Assembly (NCBI RefSeq): GCF_004340965.1
Contig: NZ_SLYA01000012.1
Coordinates: 1 to 49,944, forward strand
Direction: 5' to 3'
Source of the DNA: Sphingomonas sp. PP-CE-1A-559
GTDB taxonomy: Bacteria; Pseudomonadota; Alphaproteobacteria; Sphingomonadales; Sphingomonadaceae
DNA: 49,944 bases
The notes beneath the pieces were generated by a model. That model saw nothing but the letters and a program-made list of their open reading frames with translations. It did not search any database and was not told where the DNA came from. Positions within the stretch are counted from its first letter, which is position 1. Every line of letters starts with the position of its first letter. Below are positions 8,781 to 17,324 of the stretch, piece by piece. The translations under genes and the position numbers were made by a program.

Positions 8781-9410
8781 ATGCGTTTCCCATTGATCGC
8801 AGCATTCATTTTCTGCCTCCCCTCGACCGCGTACGCACACGAAATCTGGATCGAACGCGATGGCACCGGCCCCGCACGCATTTATCTGGGAGAGCCGGGC
8901 GAGCCGATGCCCGCCGGCGGCGATCCCGAATTCGCCAAGCTGAAAGCGCCGCGGATACTCGCTCAGCCAAGCGCGGTACTGACGCGGCGCACCGGCTTCC
9001 TCGAAACGAACCTGCCGGCAGGCGACGTGCGCGCGTGGGACGATTCGGTGTTCGCGCTTTGGGGGCAGGACGGGAGGAAGGAGGGCGTAGTCTATTACGC
9101 GCGCGCCGGCCGTGTCGAGGCGCAGGCCAAGCTGCCGTTCGAACTCGCGCCGATCACCGCGAACGGATCGCGGTTTGTACTGACCCGCTCCGGCAAGCCA
9201 ATGCCCGCTGCCACCGTCACGATGTACGCGCCCGATCGTTCGAAGATCGAACTCACGACCGATGCCGCGGGTATGATCGACACGGGTATCGCCAAGCCGG
9301 GACGCCATCTTCTGGTCGCCACCGCCAAGGAGAATGGCCCGATTTCGCTTCCGGACGGCGTTGCACAGACCGTGTACCGCATCACGACGACCTCGTACGT
9401 CGTGCACTAG
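8781..9410 (+). CDS. Periplasmic DUF4198 protein
   Basis: 209 residues. The signal peptide MRFPLIAAFIFCLPSTAYA is followed directly by HEIWIERDG, the typical mature start of DUF4198 proteins, in which the first histidines can bind metal. The C-terminal half carries a transthyretin/carboxypeptidase-regulatory-like beta domain (GKPMPAATVTMYAPDRSK ... GRHLLVATAKENG). The start is at 8781 after AGAAAGGAC, 14 bp behind the DUF3325 gene. It closes the iron-uptake operon. The family is linked to nickel, cobalt or iron transport, and the exact role here is unknown. Confidence 0.82.
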   Translation: MRFPLIAAFIFCLPSTAYAHEIWIERDGTGPARIYLGEPGEPMPAGGDPEFAKLKAPRILAQPSAVLTRRTGFLETNLPAGDVRAWDDSVFALWGQDGRKEGVVYYARAGRVEAQAKLPFELAPITANGSRFVLTRSGKPMPAATVTMYAPDRSKIELTTDAAGMIDTGIAKPGRHLLVATAKENGPISLPDGVAQTVYRITTTSYVVH

Positions 9411-9481
9411 AATGGTGACGTTGTCGCGCAACGAACGGGCACTGCGTTCTATATCAAGACCTCTCACCAATCGCGGCCGGA

Positions 9482-9500
9482 CCCTCAATCGAGGGGTTTT
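9482..9500 (+). terminator. Possible Rho-independent terminator of iron operon
   Basis: CCCTC-AATC-GAGGG forms a 5-bp stem with a tetraloop and is followed by GTTTT, 72 bases after the DUF4198 stop. It is weak but well placed. A second perfect 7-bp inverted repeat (CAAACCG ... CGGTTTG, 9516-9538) follows without a T-run. Confidence 0.35.
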
Positions 9501-9565
9501 CATCGGTGAACGCGTCAAACCGCCTATGTAACGGTTTGGTGAGCGAGTGCTGCCCATCGGTCCGA

Positions 9566-9626
9566 TGAATGAATGGTCGATATTGGGTAGCTGATAACAG
9601 GCTGCGAATGTCGGCTTGTGGGTCCG
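9566..9626 (+). repeat. Intergenic repeat family, copy A
   Basis: About 60 bases running from TGAATGAATGG through TTGGG to GCGAATGTCGGC and TGTGGGTCCG. It shares the spaced pattern TGAAYGAAYGG ... GTYGGG ... GAAYGTCCG ... TGGGTCC with copies at 33081 and 35349. Each copy lies outside genes. Copy A is the most diverged of the three. Confidence 0.5.
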
Positions 9627-9915
9627 CGCGAACAAGCTTGGAGCCAGCGATCAGCGTAACTGAATCGTGGTTGGAAAAGGACCTCTGTCTGGCTGCTGAC
9701 GCGGTAACATTGCCACGGTACATGGTATTGGAGTTCATGCGTGGACTGCGATCTGAACCTCCGGGCAGCCGCTCATGCTATTCGTCTTCGCGATCGCGTT
9801 CATTGCCGATGTGGCCAGCTAACCGGTAAGCGCAAAAAACTGTACCAGCGACGATGACGGAGACGACCCGATCCACCTGTATCCAGCAAAATTCGTTGCG
9901 CTTCCTCGGGCGTGG

Positions 9916-11379
9916 ATGGCCAAGGCAACCGAAGACGTCGATCATGACGGCGTCCTTCGACAGATCGCGGAGGAGGCGGGGTGGTCGGGGCGCTATGCCT
10001 TCCTGATCGTCATTTCGGCCGCGATCTCGCTGCTCGGGCTGCTGATGCCCTCGGTCGCGGTGCTGATCGGCGCCATGTTGCTGTCACCGTTGATGATGCC
10101 GATCATCGGCCTGGGCTTCGGCATTGCGACGCTCGACTTCGACGAGATACGCCGGGCGGCGACCGCGTTGACCTTGGGGGCTTCTATCGCGGTCGCGCTG
10201 TCGGTCGTGCTGATCCTGCTCTCGCCGATCCAGACGATCACGAGCGAGATCGCCGGGCGGACGCAGCCGACGCTGTTCGACCTGCTTGTCGCGTTGCTTT
10301 CAGCGATCGCGGGCGGCTATGCCCTGATCCGCGGGCGCGGGGGTACGGTCGTGGGCGTGGCGATCGCCATCGCCTTGATGCCGCCGCTGGTCGTGGTCGG
10401 GTTCGGTATCGCGACGTGGAACTGGGTGGTGTTCTCGGGCGCGTTGTTGCTGTTCCTCACCAATGCCATCACCATCGCGCTGACCGCCGCGCTCGTCGCG
10501 CGCTGTTACGGTTTCGGCGGCCATCTTTCACCGCACCATACCGGCTGGCAACTCGTACTGTTCGCCGTCGCGATAGGGGTCCTGTCCATTCCCCTGGGGA
10601 CCGGTCTGCGTCGAATTGCGTTCGAGGCGGTCGCACAGCGGCAGGTGCGCGATGCGCTGGGTGAGGACTTTCCACCCGGCGCGCGACTGAGCCAGGTTGA
10701 GATTGACCATGGTGCGAACCCGGTACGTGTTCGCGCGGTCATGCTGACGCCGCGGATCGAACCGGGAGCGGATCGTAAGCTTGCGGCGGACCTTCGCCAA
10801 CGATTGTCGCGGCCGGTCGATGTCCATGTTGATCAGGTGCGCATCTCACCCGAAACCGGGGCGGTCGAGGCTGCGCAGATCGCGCGGGCGGGCAATGGCG
10901 ATGCGCTGCGCGTCGCGCGCGAGCGTGATCGTGCAATCGCGGACGTTGCGCTTATTGCAGGCAGTCCCGTTTCATCCGTGCAGTTCGATTCAGCGGGGCG
11001 AACTATCCGCGCGACGGCAGCGCCCCTTACCGGTCTGGGCGTCGCCGGATATCGCGCTCTGGAACGTCGTGCGGACGCAGCGGTCGCGGACTGGCATGTC
11101 ATTCTCGGTCCGCCGAGCGATGTCACCTTGCCGGACGTAGCGATCAAATCCGGCGTCATTGACGATCAAGCGCTCGGCGAAGCAGGCTGGGTATCGGCTC
11201 GGCTGTCCCGGACGGTCGATGTGCTGGGCGGGACCCTGCGGCAGCGCACGGCAATCGCGCAAGGTATCGTCGATCGAGGAGGCAGGGCGGCCCCTGGCCC
11301 GGCGGGCGGTCGCCTGCGACTGGTATGGTCGGTCGAGACGGATCCCTCTGCGTCTGAATCAGGCGAGCGCAGGCCATAG
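9916..11379 (+). CDS. DUF389 (TIGR00341-type) membrane protein
   Basis: 487 residues. The N-terminal 230 or so contain the DUF389 membrane core: VAVLIGAMLLSPLMMPIIGLG, LLVALLSAIAGGYAL, VGVAIAIALMPPLVVVGFG and WVVFSGALLLFLTNAI, typical of the conserved hydrophobic TIGR00341 family. A cytoplasmic or periplasmic alpha/beta region of about 250 residues follows. The start ATG at 9916 gives a short charged head (MAKATEDVDHDG) before the first helix. The function of the family is not established. It stands alone, with no operon partner on this strand. Confidence 0.88.
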   Translation: MAKATEDVDHDGVLRQIAEEAGWSGRYAFLIVISAAISLLGLLMPSVAVLIGAMLLSPLMMPIIGLGFGIATLDFDEIRRAATALTLGASIAVALSVVLILLSPIQTITSEIAGRTQPTLFDLLVALLSAIAGGYALIRGRGGTVVGVAIAIALMPPLVVVGFGIATWNWVVFSGALLLFLTNAITIALTAALVARCYGFGGHLSPHHTGWQLVLFAVAIGVLSIPLGTGLRRIAFEAVAQRQVRDALGEDFPPGARLSQVEIDHGANPVRVRAVMLTPRIEPGADRKLAADLRQRLSRPVDVHVDQVRISPETGAVEAAQIARAGNGDALRVARERDRAIADVALIAGSPVSSVQFDSAGRTIRATAAPLTGLGVAGYRALERRADAAVADWHVILGPPSDVTLPDVAIKSGVIDDQALGEAGWVSARLSRTVDVLGGTLRQRTAIAQGIVDRGGRAAPGPAGGRLRLVWSVETDPSASESGERRP

Positions 11380-11617
11380 CTGCGCATAGGTCCGCTCGAA
11401 CACGGCAAGGTCGTCAGGATCAATCACCTGAACGGCGTGCTGTATCCGCAGCGATTAATAGGAATTGAAAGCAAGCGAAGGTGCGCGGCTGGGATATGTT
11501 TGCTTCGTCACGAAGATACGCGAGCGCGCCGACCCCAAACACGAAGTATGGTGATTTCCGACAAGGCGCTCACATTGCCAGACGTTCGGCCGGTCTCACT
11601 TGCCGGCCGGCGTCCAG

Positions 11618-12244
11618 CTAGGCGTCCCCGATCGCCTGGATGATCCGATACGCGGCAACCACGTCGCGCTCGACCACTGCGGACGTGAAGCGTTCGATGA
11701 TGGCGCGCAGGCGATTGGTCGGCGCCGTCGCCGCGCTCAGGAGCGGGCCATCGATAAGGCGACTGCCCCATTCCACGCCCAGGCGCTGCGCTTCGTCATC
11801 GGCGCCGACGACGATCGATGGGAAGGGCAGGCCGATCTTCGGCGCCGCGAAATGACGCTGGTGCAAGCTCGTGCCTTCGGGGGCGACCAACAGGGCGCCG
11901 GCAACGTTCGCGGTATAGGCTTTCGGCGACAGTCGCGCCCACCATGCGGCGGCCGCGCAGGCACTGCCCTGCGCCAGGAGCATGACGGCACGATCGGACG
12001 CCGATACGGCGGCATCGATCCGCGCCGCCAGCGCCGTTCGCTCGGCAGCGGTACGGCTGCGAACAGCGATATGCTGTGCATCGCCAAACCGCGGAAACTC
12101 CCGGAACCGCCCGAATATCGAGACAGCATTGTCAGGGACGAGCGCGACGAGCGTCAGCCGAGGGCTATCCAGGACGGCAACAGACACAATCCGGTCTACC
12201 TTTCCGTGAATGCCTAAGCTGCCTTCTTCCGGTCGACGACGCAA
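11618..12244 (-). CDS. RBBP9/YdeN-like serine hydrolase fold, degenerate active site
   Basis: 208 residues. The C-terminal half resembles RBBP9-type alpha/beta hydrolases: VAGALLVAPEG (about 114-124), LPFPSIVVGADDE (139-151) and VEWGSRLID (157-165). The expected nucleophile stretch AHSLGC reads AQGSAC (91-96), so the serine is shifted or lost. The usual N-terminal GSGPxHWQ motif and the late GHIN histidine are absent. It is either a non-catalytic relative or a decaying gene. The start at 12244 is the only good ATG, and the first 20 residues look atypical, so the true start could be later. It is isolated between DUF389 and MFS genes. Confidence 0.65.
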   Translation of the reverse strand: MRRRPEEGSLGIHGKVDRIVSVAVLDSPRLTLVALVPDNAVSIFGRFREFPRFGDAQHIAVRSRTAAERTALAARIDAAVSASDRAVMLLAQGSACAAAAWWARLSPKAYTANVAGALLVAPEGTSLHQRHFAAPKIGLPFPSIVVGADDEAQRLGVEWGSRLIDGPLLSAATAPTNRLRAIIERFTSAVVERDVVAAYRIIQAIGDA

Positions 12245-12371
12245 TGCAGCTTCTCGGATACGCGCCAGACCGTTCTATCTTGGGTCTCGGTAGAAATCAG
12301 GGCGATCGGATTTCACGTGATATAACCGCATTGGTCACGAAACTATGCAAATCGGCCTTTTCCCGCTGGAC

Positions 12372-13676
12372 TCAGCGAGCGCCGTCCGCTTGAAAAGGCC
12401 TTTCCGGGTGCATGAAGAACGACAGACCGGCGCCGACCAAGAGTAGCGCCAGCGATGCGCAGAACGGGATCGACCAGCTTCCCGTCAGGTCGACCGCCGC
12501 GCCGAACACCAGCGGAGAAAGGATACCGGCGATGCCGAAGCCGAAGTTCATCATGCCGCTGGCGGTACCTGCATATTGCGGCGCGATGTCCATCGGGACG
12601 GCCCAGATCGGCGCCACCACCACCTCGGAAAAGAAGAACGCGAGCGACAGGCACAGGGCGACCGTCGTCAGGTCGTGGGTGAGGACGACAGGCACGAGAA
12701 ATATGAAAGCACCGATCATCCCTACGATGATCAGATTGCGCCGCGCCGCCTGCAGGCTGCCGGTCCTGCGGTAGATATAGTCACTGGCCGCTCCACCGAC
12801 CCAGTCGCCGACCACGCCGCCCAGCAGCACGCCGCCCGAAAACAGCGCCGAGTGCTTCAGGTCGAGCCCGAAATTCTTGAAGAAGAACGAAGGGAGCCAC
12901 GTCAGGAACACCCAGAGCGTCCAGCCATAGCAGAAATCGACGGCGGTGACGGGCGCGATCCTCCGCGCGAGCCGCCACCACGGAACGGGAGGCGTGGTGG
13001 CAGCCTGTTGTGCGGCCGGGGCCAGTTCGGCGCGTTCCTCGTCGGACATGCCGGGATGGCGTTCCGGGTTCTCCCGCGCGACCACGAGCCACAGGATGAC
13101 CCAGACCGCGCTCGCCAGTCCAAGCACCACGAATGCCCCGCGCCAGGATACGAGCGCCATCAGTCCGACCAGCAGCGGCGGGGTCAGCGCATTGCCGAGT
13201 CGTGCGGCGGCGTGCGTGATCCCTTGAGCAAAGCCCCAGCGCGCCGGTGGCAGCCATGTCGCCATGGCGCGTGTCGCAGCAGGGAAAGCAAACCCCTCGC
13301 CGATGCCGAGCGCGAGACGCAGGGCGAACAGCGATGCCATCCCGCCCACCAGCCCGGTCGCCACCGTCGCCACGCAGACGATCGCACCGCAGATCAGCAG
13401 CATGCGTCGCGGCCCGAAGCGGTCGATGACCCGACCGCCGAATAGCTGGATCAGTGCATAGGGATAGGAAAAGGCGGAGATCGCCAGGCCGAACTGGGTG
13501 TTGCTCATCCCCAGTTCGGCGGTCATCCGCGGGCCCACCGTCGCCAGGTTCACCCGGTCGATGTAAAGGACCATATACATCAGGCAGAGCACCGCGAGGA
13601 TGCGGTTGGGGATGCTCATCCACCGCGGGACGTGACGGGCGACCGCCTCGGACCGGCTCAGGCCATGGCCCGTCAT
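12372..13676 (-). CDS. MFS transporter, anion:cation symporter (ACS) type
   Basis: 434 residues with 12 predicted membrane helices. Typical ACS/phthalate-permease features are MYMVLYIDRVNLATVGPRM in helix 1, NTQFGLAISAFSYPYALIQ, and GGRVIDRFGPRRML as the loop 2-3 signature. The start codon overlaps the stop of the dioxygenase gene (ATGA, 13673-13676), so the two are co-translated. An organic anion carrier feeding the TauD/TfdA dioxygenase is the natural reading, for example a sulfonate or aryloxy acid. The substrate is not determined. Confidence 0.9.
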   Translation of the reverse strand: MTGHGLSRSEAVARHVPRWMSIPNRILAVLCLMYMVLYIDRVNLATVGPRMTAELGMSNTQFGLAISAFSYPYALIQLFGGRVIDRFGPRRMLLICGAIVCVATVATGLVGGMASLFALRLALGIGEGFAFPAATRAMATWLPPARWGFAQGITHAAARLGNALTPPLLVGLMALVSWRGAFVVLGLASAVWVILWLVVARENPERHPGMSDEERAELAPAAQQAATTPPVPWWRLARRIAPVTAVDFCYGWTLWVFLTWLPSFFFKNFGLDLKHSALFSGGVLLGGVVGDWVGGAASDYIYRRTGSLQAARRNLIIVGMIGAFIFLVPVVLTHDLTTVALCLSLAFFFSEVVVAPIWAVPMDIAPQYAGTASGMMNFGFGIAGILSPLVFGAAVDLTGSWSIPFCASLALLLVGAGLSFFMHPERPFQADGAR

Positions 13677-14551
13677 GCAGGTCGACCCGTCCCCTTGATC
13701 TGGGTCCTGTGCATCACGCGCCGTGCGGCAGGATCGAACGCATCACGCCGGTGCATCGTGCAGCGATTGTCCCACAGCACCAGGTCACCCTTGCGCCATT
13801 GATGGCTCCAGCCAAACCGGTCGCCATCGACATGCTCCCAAAGCGCGTCGAGCAGCGCTTCGGATTCGGCCAGATCCAGACCATCGATATAGGCATTACG
13901 GCGGCGGCCGAGATACAGCGCGGGGCGACCGGTTTCGGGATGCGTGTAGACCAACGGGTGCAGACTGCCCGGAGCCTCGCGCGGATCGTCGCTCGGCGTG
14001 ACGCCTTGGCGTAGGAAACCGCCGCTATTGTAGGTGCCGTCGTGCTTGACGCGGCGTCCGGCGATGCGCGCCTTCAGGTCATTGGGCAGAGACTCGTACA
14101 CGGCGTACATATCGACGAAGCTCGTATTGCCGCCCGTCGGTGGCACCTCCAGCGCATAGAGCGCGCTCGCCTGAGGCGGGACTTCGACATAGGACATGTC
14201 GGTGTGCCAGACCGCCTCGCCATTCCCGAGGCTGCCGATCGGGACGCCGCCCTCGACCACGTTCGAGACGACATAGAGTTCGGGCAGTCCCTCGACGAAG
14301 CGGCGGCCGGTCTCCTGGATGGGTGCGAGATCGAGGTCCCCGAACCGGCGGCTGAAGGCGATCAGGTCCGCGTCCGACAGCGATTGGTCGCGGACGAGCA
14401 GGACCAGATTGTCGAGCCAGGCCTGGTGCAGGTCGGCGAACTGCCGATCATCGAGCGTCCGAAGATCGATACCCCGAACCTCCGCGCCGACGCCCATTCC
14501 CGTCTTGACCACGTCGAGGCCAAATCGGCTCGCCAGAAGATCGCCCATCAT
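13673..14551 (-). CDS. TauD/TfdA-family Fe(II)/2-oxoglutarate dioxygenase
   Basis: 292 residues. The facial triad is visible: H116 and D118 in AVWHTDMSY and H267 in NRCTMHRRD, with the 2-oxoglutarate-binding arginine R278 in AARRVMHR. Family members hydroxylate taurine, alkyl sulfates, sulfonates or aryloxyacetates next to the heteroatom, releasing sulfite, sulfate or a phenol plus an aldehyde. It is paired with the ACS transporter, and a perfect 9-bp inverted repeat lies just upstream of its start. Given the sulfur genes that follow, sulfonate or sulfate-ester cleavage is a reasonable inference, but the specificity is open. Confidence 0.9.
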   Translation of the reverse strand: MMGDLLASRFGLDVVKTGMGVGAEVRGIDLRTLDDRQFADLHQAWLDNLVLLVRDQSLSDADLIAFSRRFGDLDLAPIQETGRRFVEGLPELYVVSNVVEGGVPIGSLGNGEAVWHTDMSYVEVPPQASALYALEVPPTGGNTSFVDMYAVYESLPNDLKARIAGRRVKHDGTYNSGGFLRQGVTPSDDPREAPGSLHPLVYTHPETGRPALYLGRRRNAYIDGLDLAESEALLDALWEHVDGDRFGWSHQWRKGDLVLWDNRCTMHRRDAFDPAARRVMHRTQIKGTGRPA

Positions 14552-14574
14552 CCGTACTCCATAATCGCACGTTC

Positions 14575-14596
14575 GCAGTCGACGACGGTCGACTGC
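14575..14596 (-). promoter_or_regulatory. Perfect 9-bp inverted repeat, probable operator of the dioxygenase operon
   Basis: GCAGTCGAC-GACG-GTCGACTGC is a perfect 9+4+9 palindrome 23 bp upstream of the dioxygenase ATG, in the 261-bp divergent space towards the HbpS-like gene. The position suits binding of a dimeric repressor (GntR, TetR or IclR type). No such regulator gene is adjacent. Confidence 0.55.
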
Positions 14597-14812
14597 CGCA
14601 TGACGGTTTTAACGATTGACCGCCGACGTGGACCGCAAAGCATTTGTTTGGGCCGGTCAACCGGGACATATTTGCGTACAGCAATCGCGCAAATCGGCCG
14701 CCGCGTGGATCGCTGAAGGCAGTAGAGGCATTCCCCCTTTGGCCATGATCCCCGCCAACCTCATGCCGATTACCCGTCGTCCGGGATAGCGGTCCATACA
14801 AAGGAACCATGC

Positions 14813-15241
14813 ATGGTGCGCATCACGCTCGAACTTGCCAGCAAGATTATAACGGCGACGCTGGAGAGGAGGGTGGAACTCGGTTTCAAGCCGCTCTGCG
14901 TGGCGGTGCTCGATCCCGGAGGGCATCTCGTCGCGCTGCAGCGTGAAGACGAGGCGTCGACGCTGCGGCCTCAGATCGCGATGGCCAAGGCGGGCGGGGC
15001 GCTCGCGCTGGGCGTGTCGAGTCGCAAGATCGCGGAGATGGCGTCGGAGCGACCGACGTTCATCGCCTCGCTCGGGCCCATCTCTCCGCACGGCGTCGTG
15101 CCTGCGGCGGGCGGCGTGCTCATCGTCGACGCAGACGGCCAGTTGGTTGGGGCAGTGGGTGTGACCGGCGACACCTCGGATAACGACGAAGCATGCGCGC
15201 TTGCCGGCGTCGCTGCGGCCGGGCTTTCGGTCCTGGAGTGA
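14813..15241 (+). CDS. HbpS/GlcG-like (DUF336) protein
   Basis: 142 residues, complete. The HbpS/GlcG signature is present: LELASKIITATLERR, LCVAVLDPGGHLVALQRED, a central AMAKAGGALALGVSSRK, GPISPHGVVPAAGGVLIVD and VGAVGVTGDTSDNDEACALAG. Relatives bind haem or corrinoid, or accompany glycolate, diol and oxygenase genes as small accessory proteins; the catalytic role is unknown. It is divergent from the TauD-type gene, sharing the intergenic region with the palindrome. Confidence 0.88.
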   Translation: MVRITLELASKIITATLERRVELGFKPLCVAVLDPGGHLVALQREDEASTLRPQIAMAKAGGALALGVSSRKIAEMASERPTFIASLGPISPHGVVPAAGGVLIVDADGQLVGAVGVTGDTSDNDEACALAGVAAAGLSVLE

Positions 15242-15300
15242 ACGCGGCAAATTGCTCGCGCCGACCGCTGGCGTTTCGATCGACCCAAGATGTGCAAACC

Positions 15301-15320
15301 ATGGCATCGCTGCCATTTTT
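15301..15320 (+). terminator. Rho-independent terminator
   Basis: ATGGCA-TCGC-TGCCAT followed by TTTT lies 60 bases after the HbpS-like gene, in the convergent gap before the minus-strand peroxiredoxin-like gene. The 6-bp stem is short, but the T-run and placement fit. Confidence 0.5.
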
Positions 15321-15328
15321 CAGGCATT

Positions 15329-15985
15329 CTAGATTTGGGTGATGATTGATCGGACGGCGTCGATGATGGCGTCGGCCTCGGTTCTCTTCATCCAGTCCGG
15401 CGTTACATCCGACCATGCAACAACGCCTGTTTCGTCGACCACAAGGGCCGTTGGGAAAGGCAGCTCCCACGTGCCGGTCCCGGTCACCTCGCCCAAGGGT
15501 GTTGACGCGGCCTGCCGGGTTGCCGAATTGGCTTCGAAGGTGATGCCGAGTTGGCGTGCGAGATGGTTGTCGCGGTCGGTCGCTATGGTGAAGTCGAGCG
15601 CGTGGCGCCGCTGTATCTCCGAGAGTTTCGAAGAAATCTGCGGGCTGATCGCGACGAGCGGGACACCCAGTTCGCGCAAGGTCGGCCAGAGCACGCGCTG
15701 ATAGACCGGTAGTGCGACGTTGCACGCGGGGCAGCCGGCGAATCTGAAGAAGATCAGCACGGCGGGACCAGTGGCGATCAGGCTATCCAGTCGTATCGTC
15801 GTACCATTCACAGCTTCCAGCGCGAAGTTTGGCATCGGATCGCCGACCTTGATCGTGCGCGACCCATCGAAGCCGATGACGAGTTCGCGTCGCTGGCTGG
15901 CGTTCAGATCCAACTGCGTCGGCGTCCAGCTATGGTCACGCTCGTCTTGCAATGCACCAAGCGCGGCGCGGACGGATTCGGTCAT
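15329..15985 (-). CDS. AhpC/TSA-family peroxiredoxin-like protein
   Basis: 218 residues. A thioredoxin-fold AhpC/TSA domain begins around residue 50 (VGDPMPNFALEAVNGTTIRL). The redox motif is FFRFAGCPACNVALP, a CxxC rather than the TxxC of classical 2-Cys peroxiredoxins, so it belongs to the AhpC/TSA-like group with a thioredoxin-type pair. The start at 15985 has GAGGAGA 8 bases upstream. It is 11 bp behind the NtaA-type monooxygenase and probably the last gene of the sulfur operon. It may remove peroxide made by the flavin enzymes or reduce sulfur intermediates; this is inference. Confidence 0.85.
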   Translation of the reverse strand: MTESVRAALGALQDERDHSWTPTQLDLNASQRRELVIGFDGSRTIKVGDPMPNFALEAVNGTTIRLDSLIATGPAVLIFFRFAGCPACNVALPVYQRVLWPTLRELGVPLVAISPQISSKLSEIQRRHALDFTIATDRDNHLARQLGITFEANSATRQAASTPLGEVTGTGTWELPFPTALVVDETGVVAWSDVTPDWMKRTEADAIIDAVRSIITQI

Positions 15986-15996
15986 GAACGGTCTCC

Positions 15997-17316
15997 TCAG
16001 AAGTGAAAGCTGTTGGCGGGGCGATCGAGTCCGAGATGGCCGAGCAACGTCGATGCCGCGTAGTCGTGGCGGAAGACACCGCGTGACTGGAGCAACGGCA
16101 CGACGTCGCGCAGCATCCGGTCGACGCCGGCCGGCATGAACGCAGGCATGACGATGAACCCGTCGCAGGCTTCTTCGACGAGCCAGCGTTCCATCTCGTC
16201 GGCGACGGTGCGCGGGCTGCCGACCATCTTGGCGAACGACAGGCTGGAGCCGTACCAACGGCCGAGTTCACCCAACGTCCAGCCTTCATCGATCGCCTTG
16301 CCGATGACGTAGTGGAACCGGCCCTTGCTGCCCCGGATAAGGTCGCGGATGTCGGGAACAGGCTCGTCGAGCGCGTGGCCGGCGAGGTCGTAATTCATGC
16401 TCCCGGACATGAAGCTGAGCCCCGCCAGCGGTTCGACCAGCGCGTCGAGTTCGCCGAGCAGGTCGGCGGCGGCATCGTCGCTGTCGGCGATGATCGGGAC
16501 CATGCCGGGGAGGATCTTCACCGCGTCCGGCGATCGTCCGGCGGCGGCGACATCGTCCTTGAAGCTGCGATATCCCGCCTTGGCGCGATCGATGTCGGGA
16601 AAGACCGCGAACACCACTTCGGCGTTGCGCGTCGCGAGATCCTGAAACGCGCCGGATGCGCCGGCCTGGATCAGCACCGGGTGACCCTGCGGCGGACGCG
16701 GCAGCGACAGCGGGCCCTTCACGTCGAACCACTTGCCCGCATGATCGGCGTAATGGACCTTCGCCGGATCGCCATAGATGCCGGCACCCTTGTCGGGAGC
16801 GATCGCGTCCTCCTCCCACGTATCCCAAAGCCGGCGTACGACATCGAGATATTCGGCGGCGCGGTCGTAGCGCGTGGCGTGGTCATAATGCTCGGCGCGG
16901 CCGAAATTATGCGCTTCGGCGTCGCTGACCGAGGTGACCGCGTTCCATGCCGCGCGGCCGCCGCTGAGATGGTCGATCGACGCGAACATTCGGGCGACGT
17001 GATAGGGCTCGGTATAGCTGGTCGAGATCGTCCCGCCGAGGCCGATACGCTCGGTCGTGACCGCAAGCGCCGACAGCAGCGTGAGCGGCTCCGTCCCGCG
17101 TGACGCGCGGTAGCGGACCGTCGTTGCGAAGTGGTTCCCGTAGAGGTCATCGACCGCCAGCTTGTCGGCGACGAATAGCATGTCGAGCTTGGCGGCTTCG
17201 GCCTGTGCGGCGAGGCGGCGGTAGAAACCGAAGCCCTGGTCCGCGTCGCTCGCCTGCGGATGACGCCAGCCGCCGTGGTGGATACCGTCGGCGGTGACGA
17301 ACAGCGCAAGGTGCAT
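15997..17316 (-). CDS. NtaA/DmoA/SnaA-type LLM flavin-dependent monooxygenase
   Basis: 439 residues with the signature of this FMNH2-dependent family: MHLALFVTADGIHHGGWR, LDMLFVADKL, TISTSYTEPYHVARMFASIDHLSGGRAAWNAVTS (split over about 90-125), PQGHPVLIQAGASGAFQ and VGSPRTVADEMERW. Relatives oxidise nitrilotriacetate, dimethyl sulfide, dibenzothiophene sulfone and similar compounds, using reduced flavin from a separate reductase. A GTG at 17328 overlapping the receptor stop (GTGA) is an alternative start; the ATG at 17316 fits the family's usual first residues. It lies in the sulfonate-type operon, so C-S cleavage is the favoured guess. Confidence 0.9.
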   Translation of the reverse strand: MHLALFVTADGIHHGGWRHPQASDADQGFGFYRRLAAQAEAAKLDMLFVADKLAVDDLYGNHFATTVRYRASRGTEPLTLLSALAVTTERIGLGGTISTSYTEPYHVARMFASIDHLSGGRAAWNAVTSVSDAEAHNFGRAEHYDHATRYDRAAEYLDVVRRLWDTWEEDAIAPDKGAGIYGDPAKVHYADHAGKWFDVKGPLSLPRPPQGHPVLIQAGASGAFQDLATRNAEVVFAVFPDIDRAKAGYRSFKDDVAAAGRSPDAVKILPGMVPIIADSDDAAADLLGELDALVEPLAGLSFMSGSMNYDLAGHALDEPVPDIRDLIRGSKGRFHYVIGKAIDEGWTLGELGRWYGSSLSFAKMVGSPRTVADEMERWLVEEACDGFIVMPAFMPAGVDRMLRDVVPLLQSRGVFRHDYAASTLLGHLGLDRPANSFHF

Positions 17317-17324
17317 CTGACGGG

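Larger units (their letters stand above)
9411..9915. other. 505-bp intergenic region, no recognised gene
   Basis: Between the iron operon and the DUF389 gene no frame looks like a real protein. The region holds two hairpins (9482-9495 and 9516-9538) and one copy of the window's degenerate intergenic repeat (9566-9626). Short open frames on both strands have atypical composition. Confidence 0.5.

Noticed and set aside
9454..9829. Small frames on both strands between the iron operon and the DUF389 gene
   Set aside because: No ribosome site, odd composition, and they cover the intergenic repeat and hairpins.
11437..11643. 68-codon frame downstream of DUF389
   Set aside because: Starts in mid-region without a ribosome site and overlaps the end of the RBBP9-like gene; composition not protein-like after the first 15 residues.
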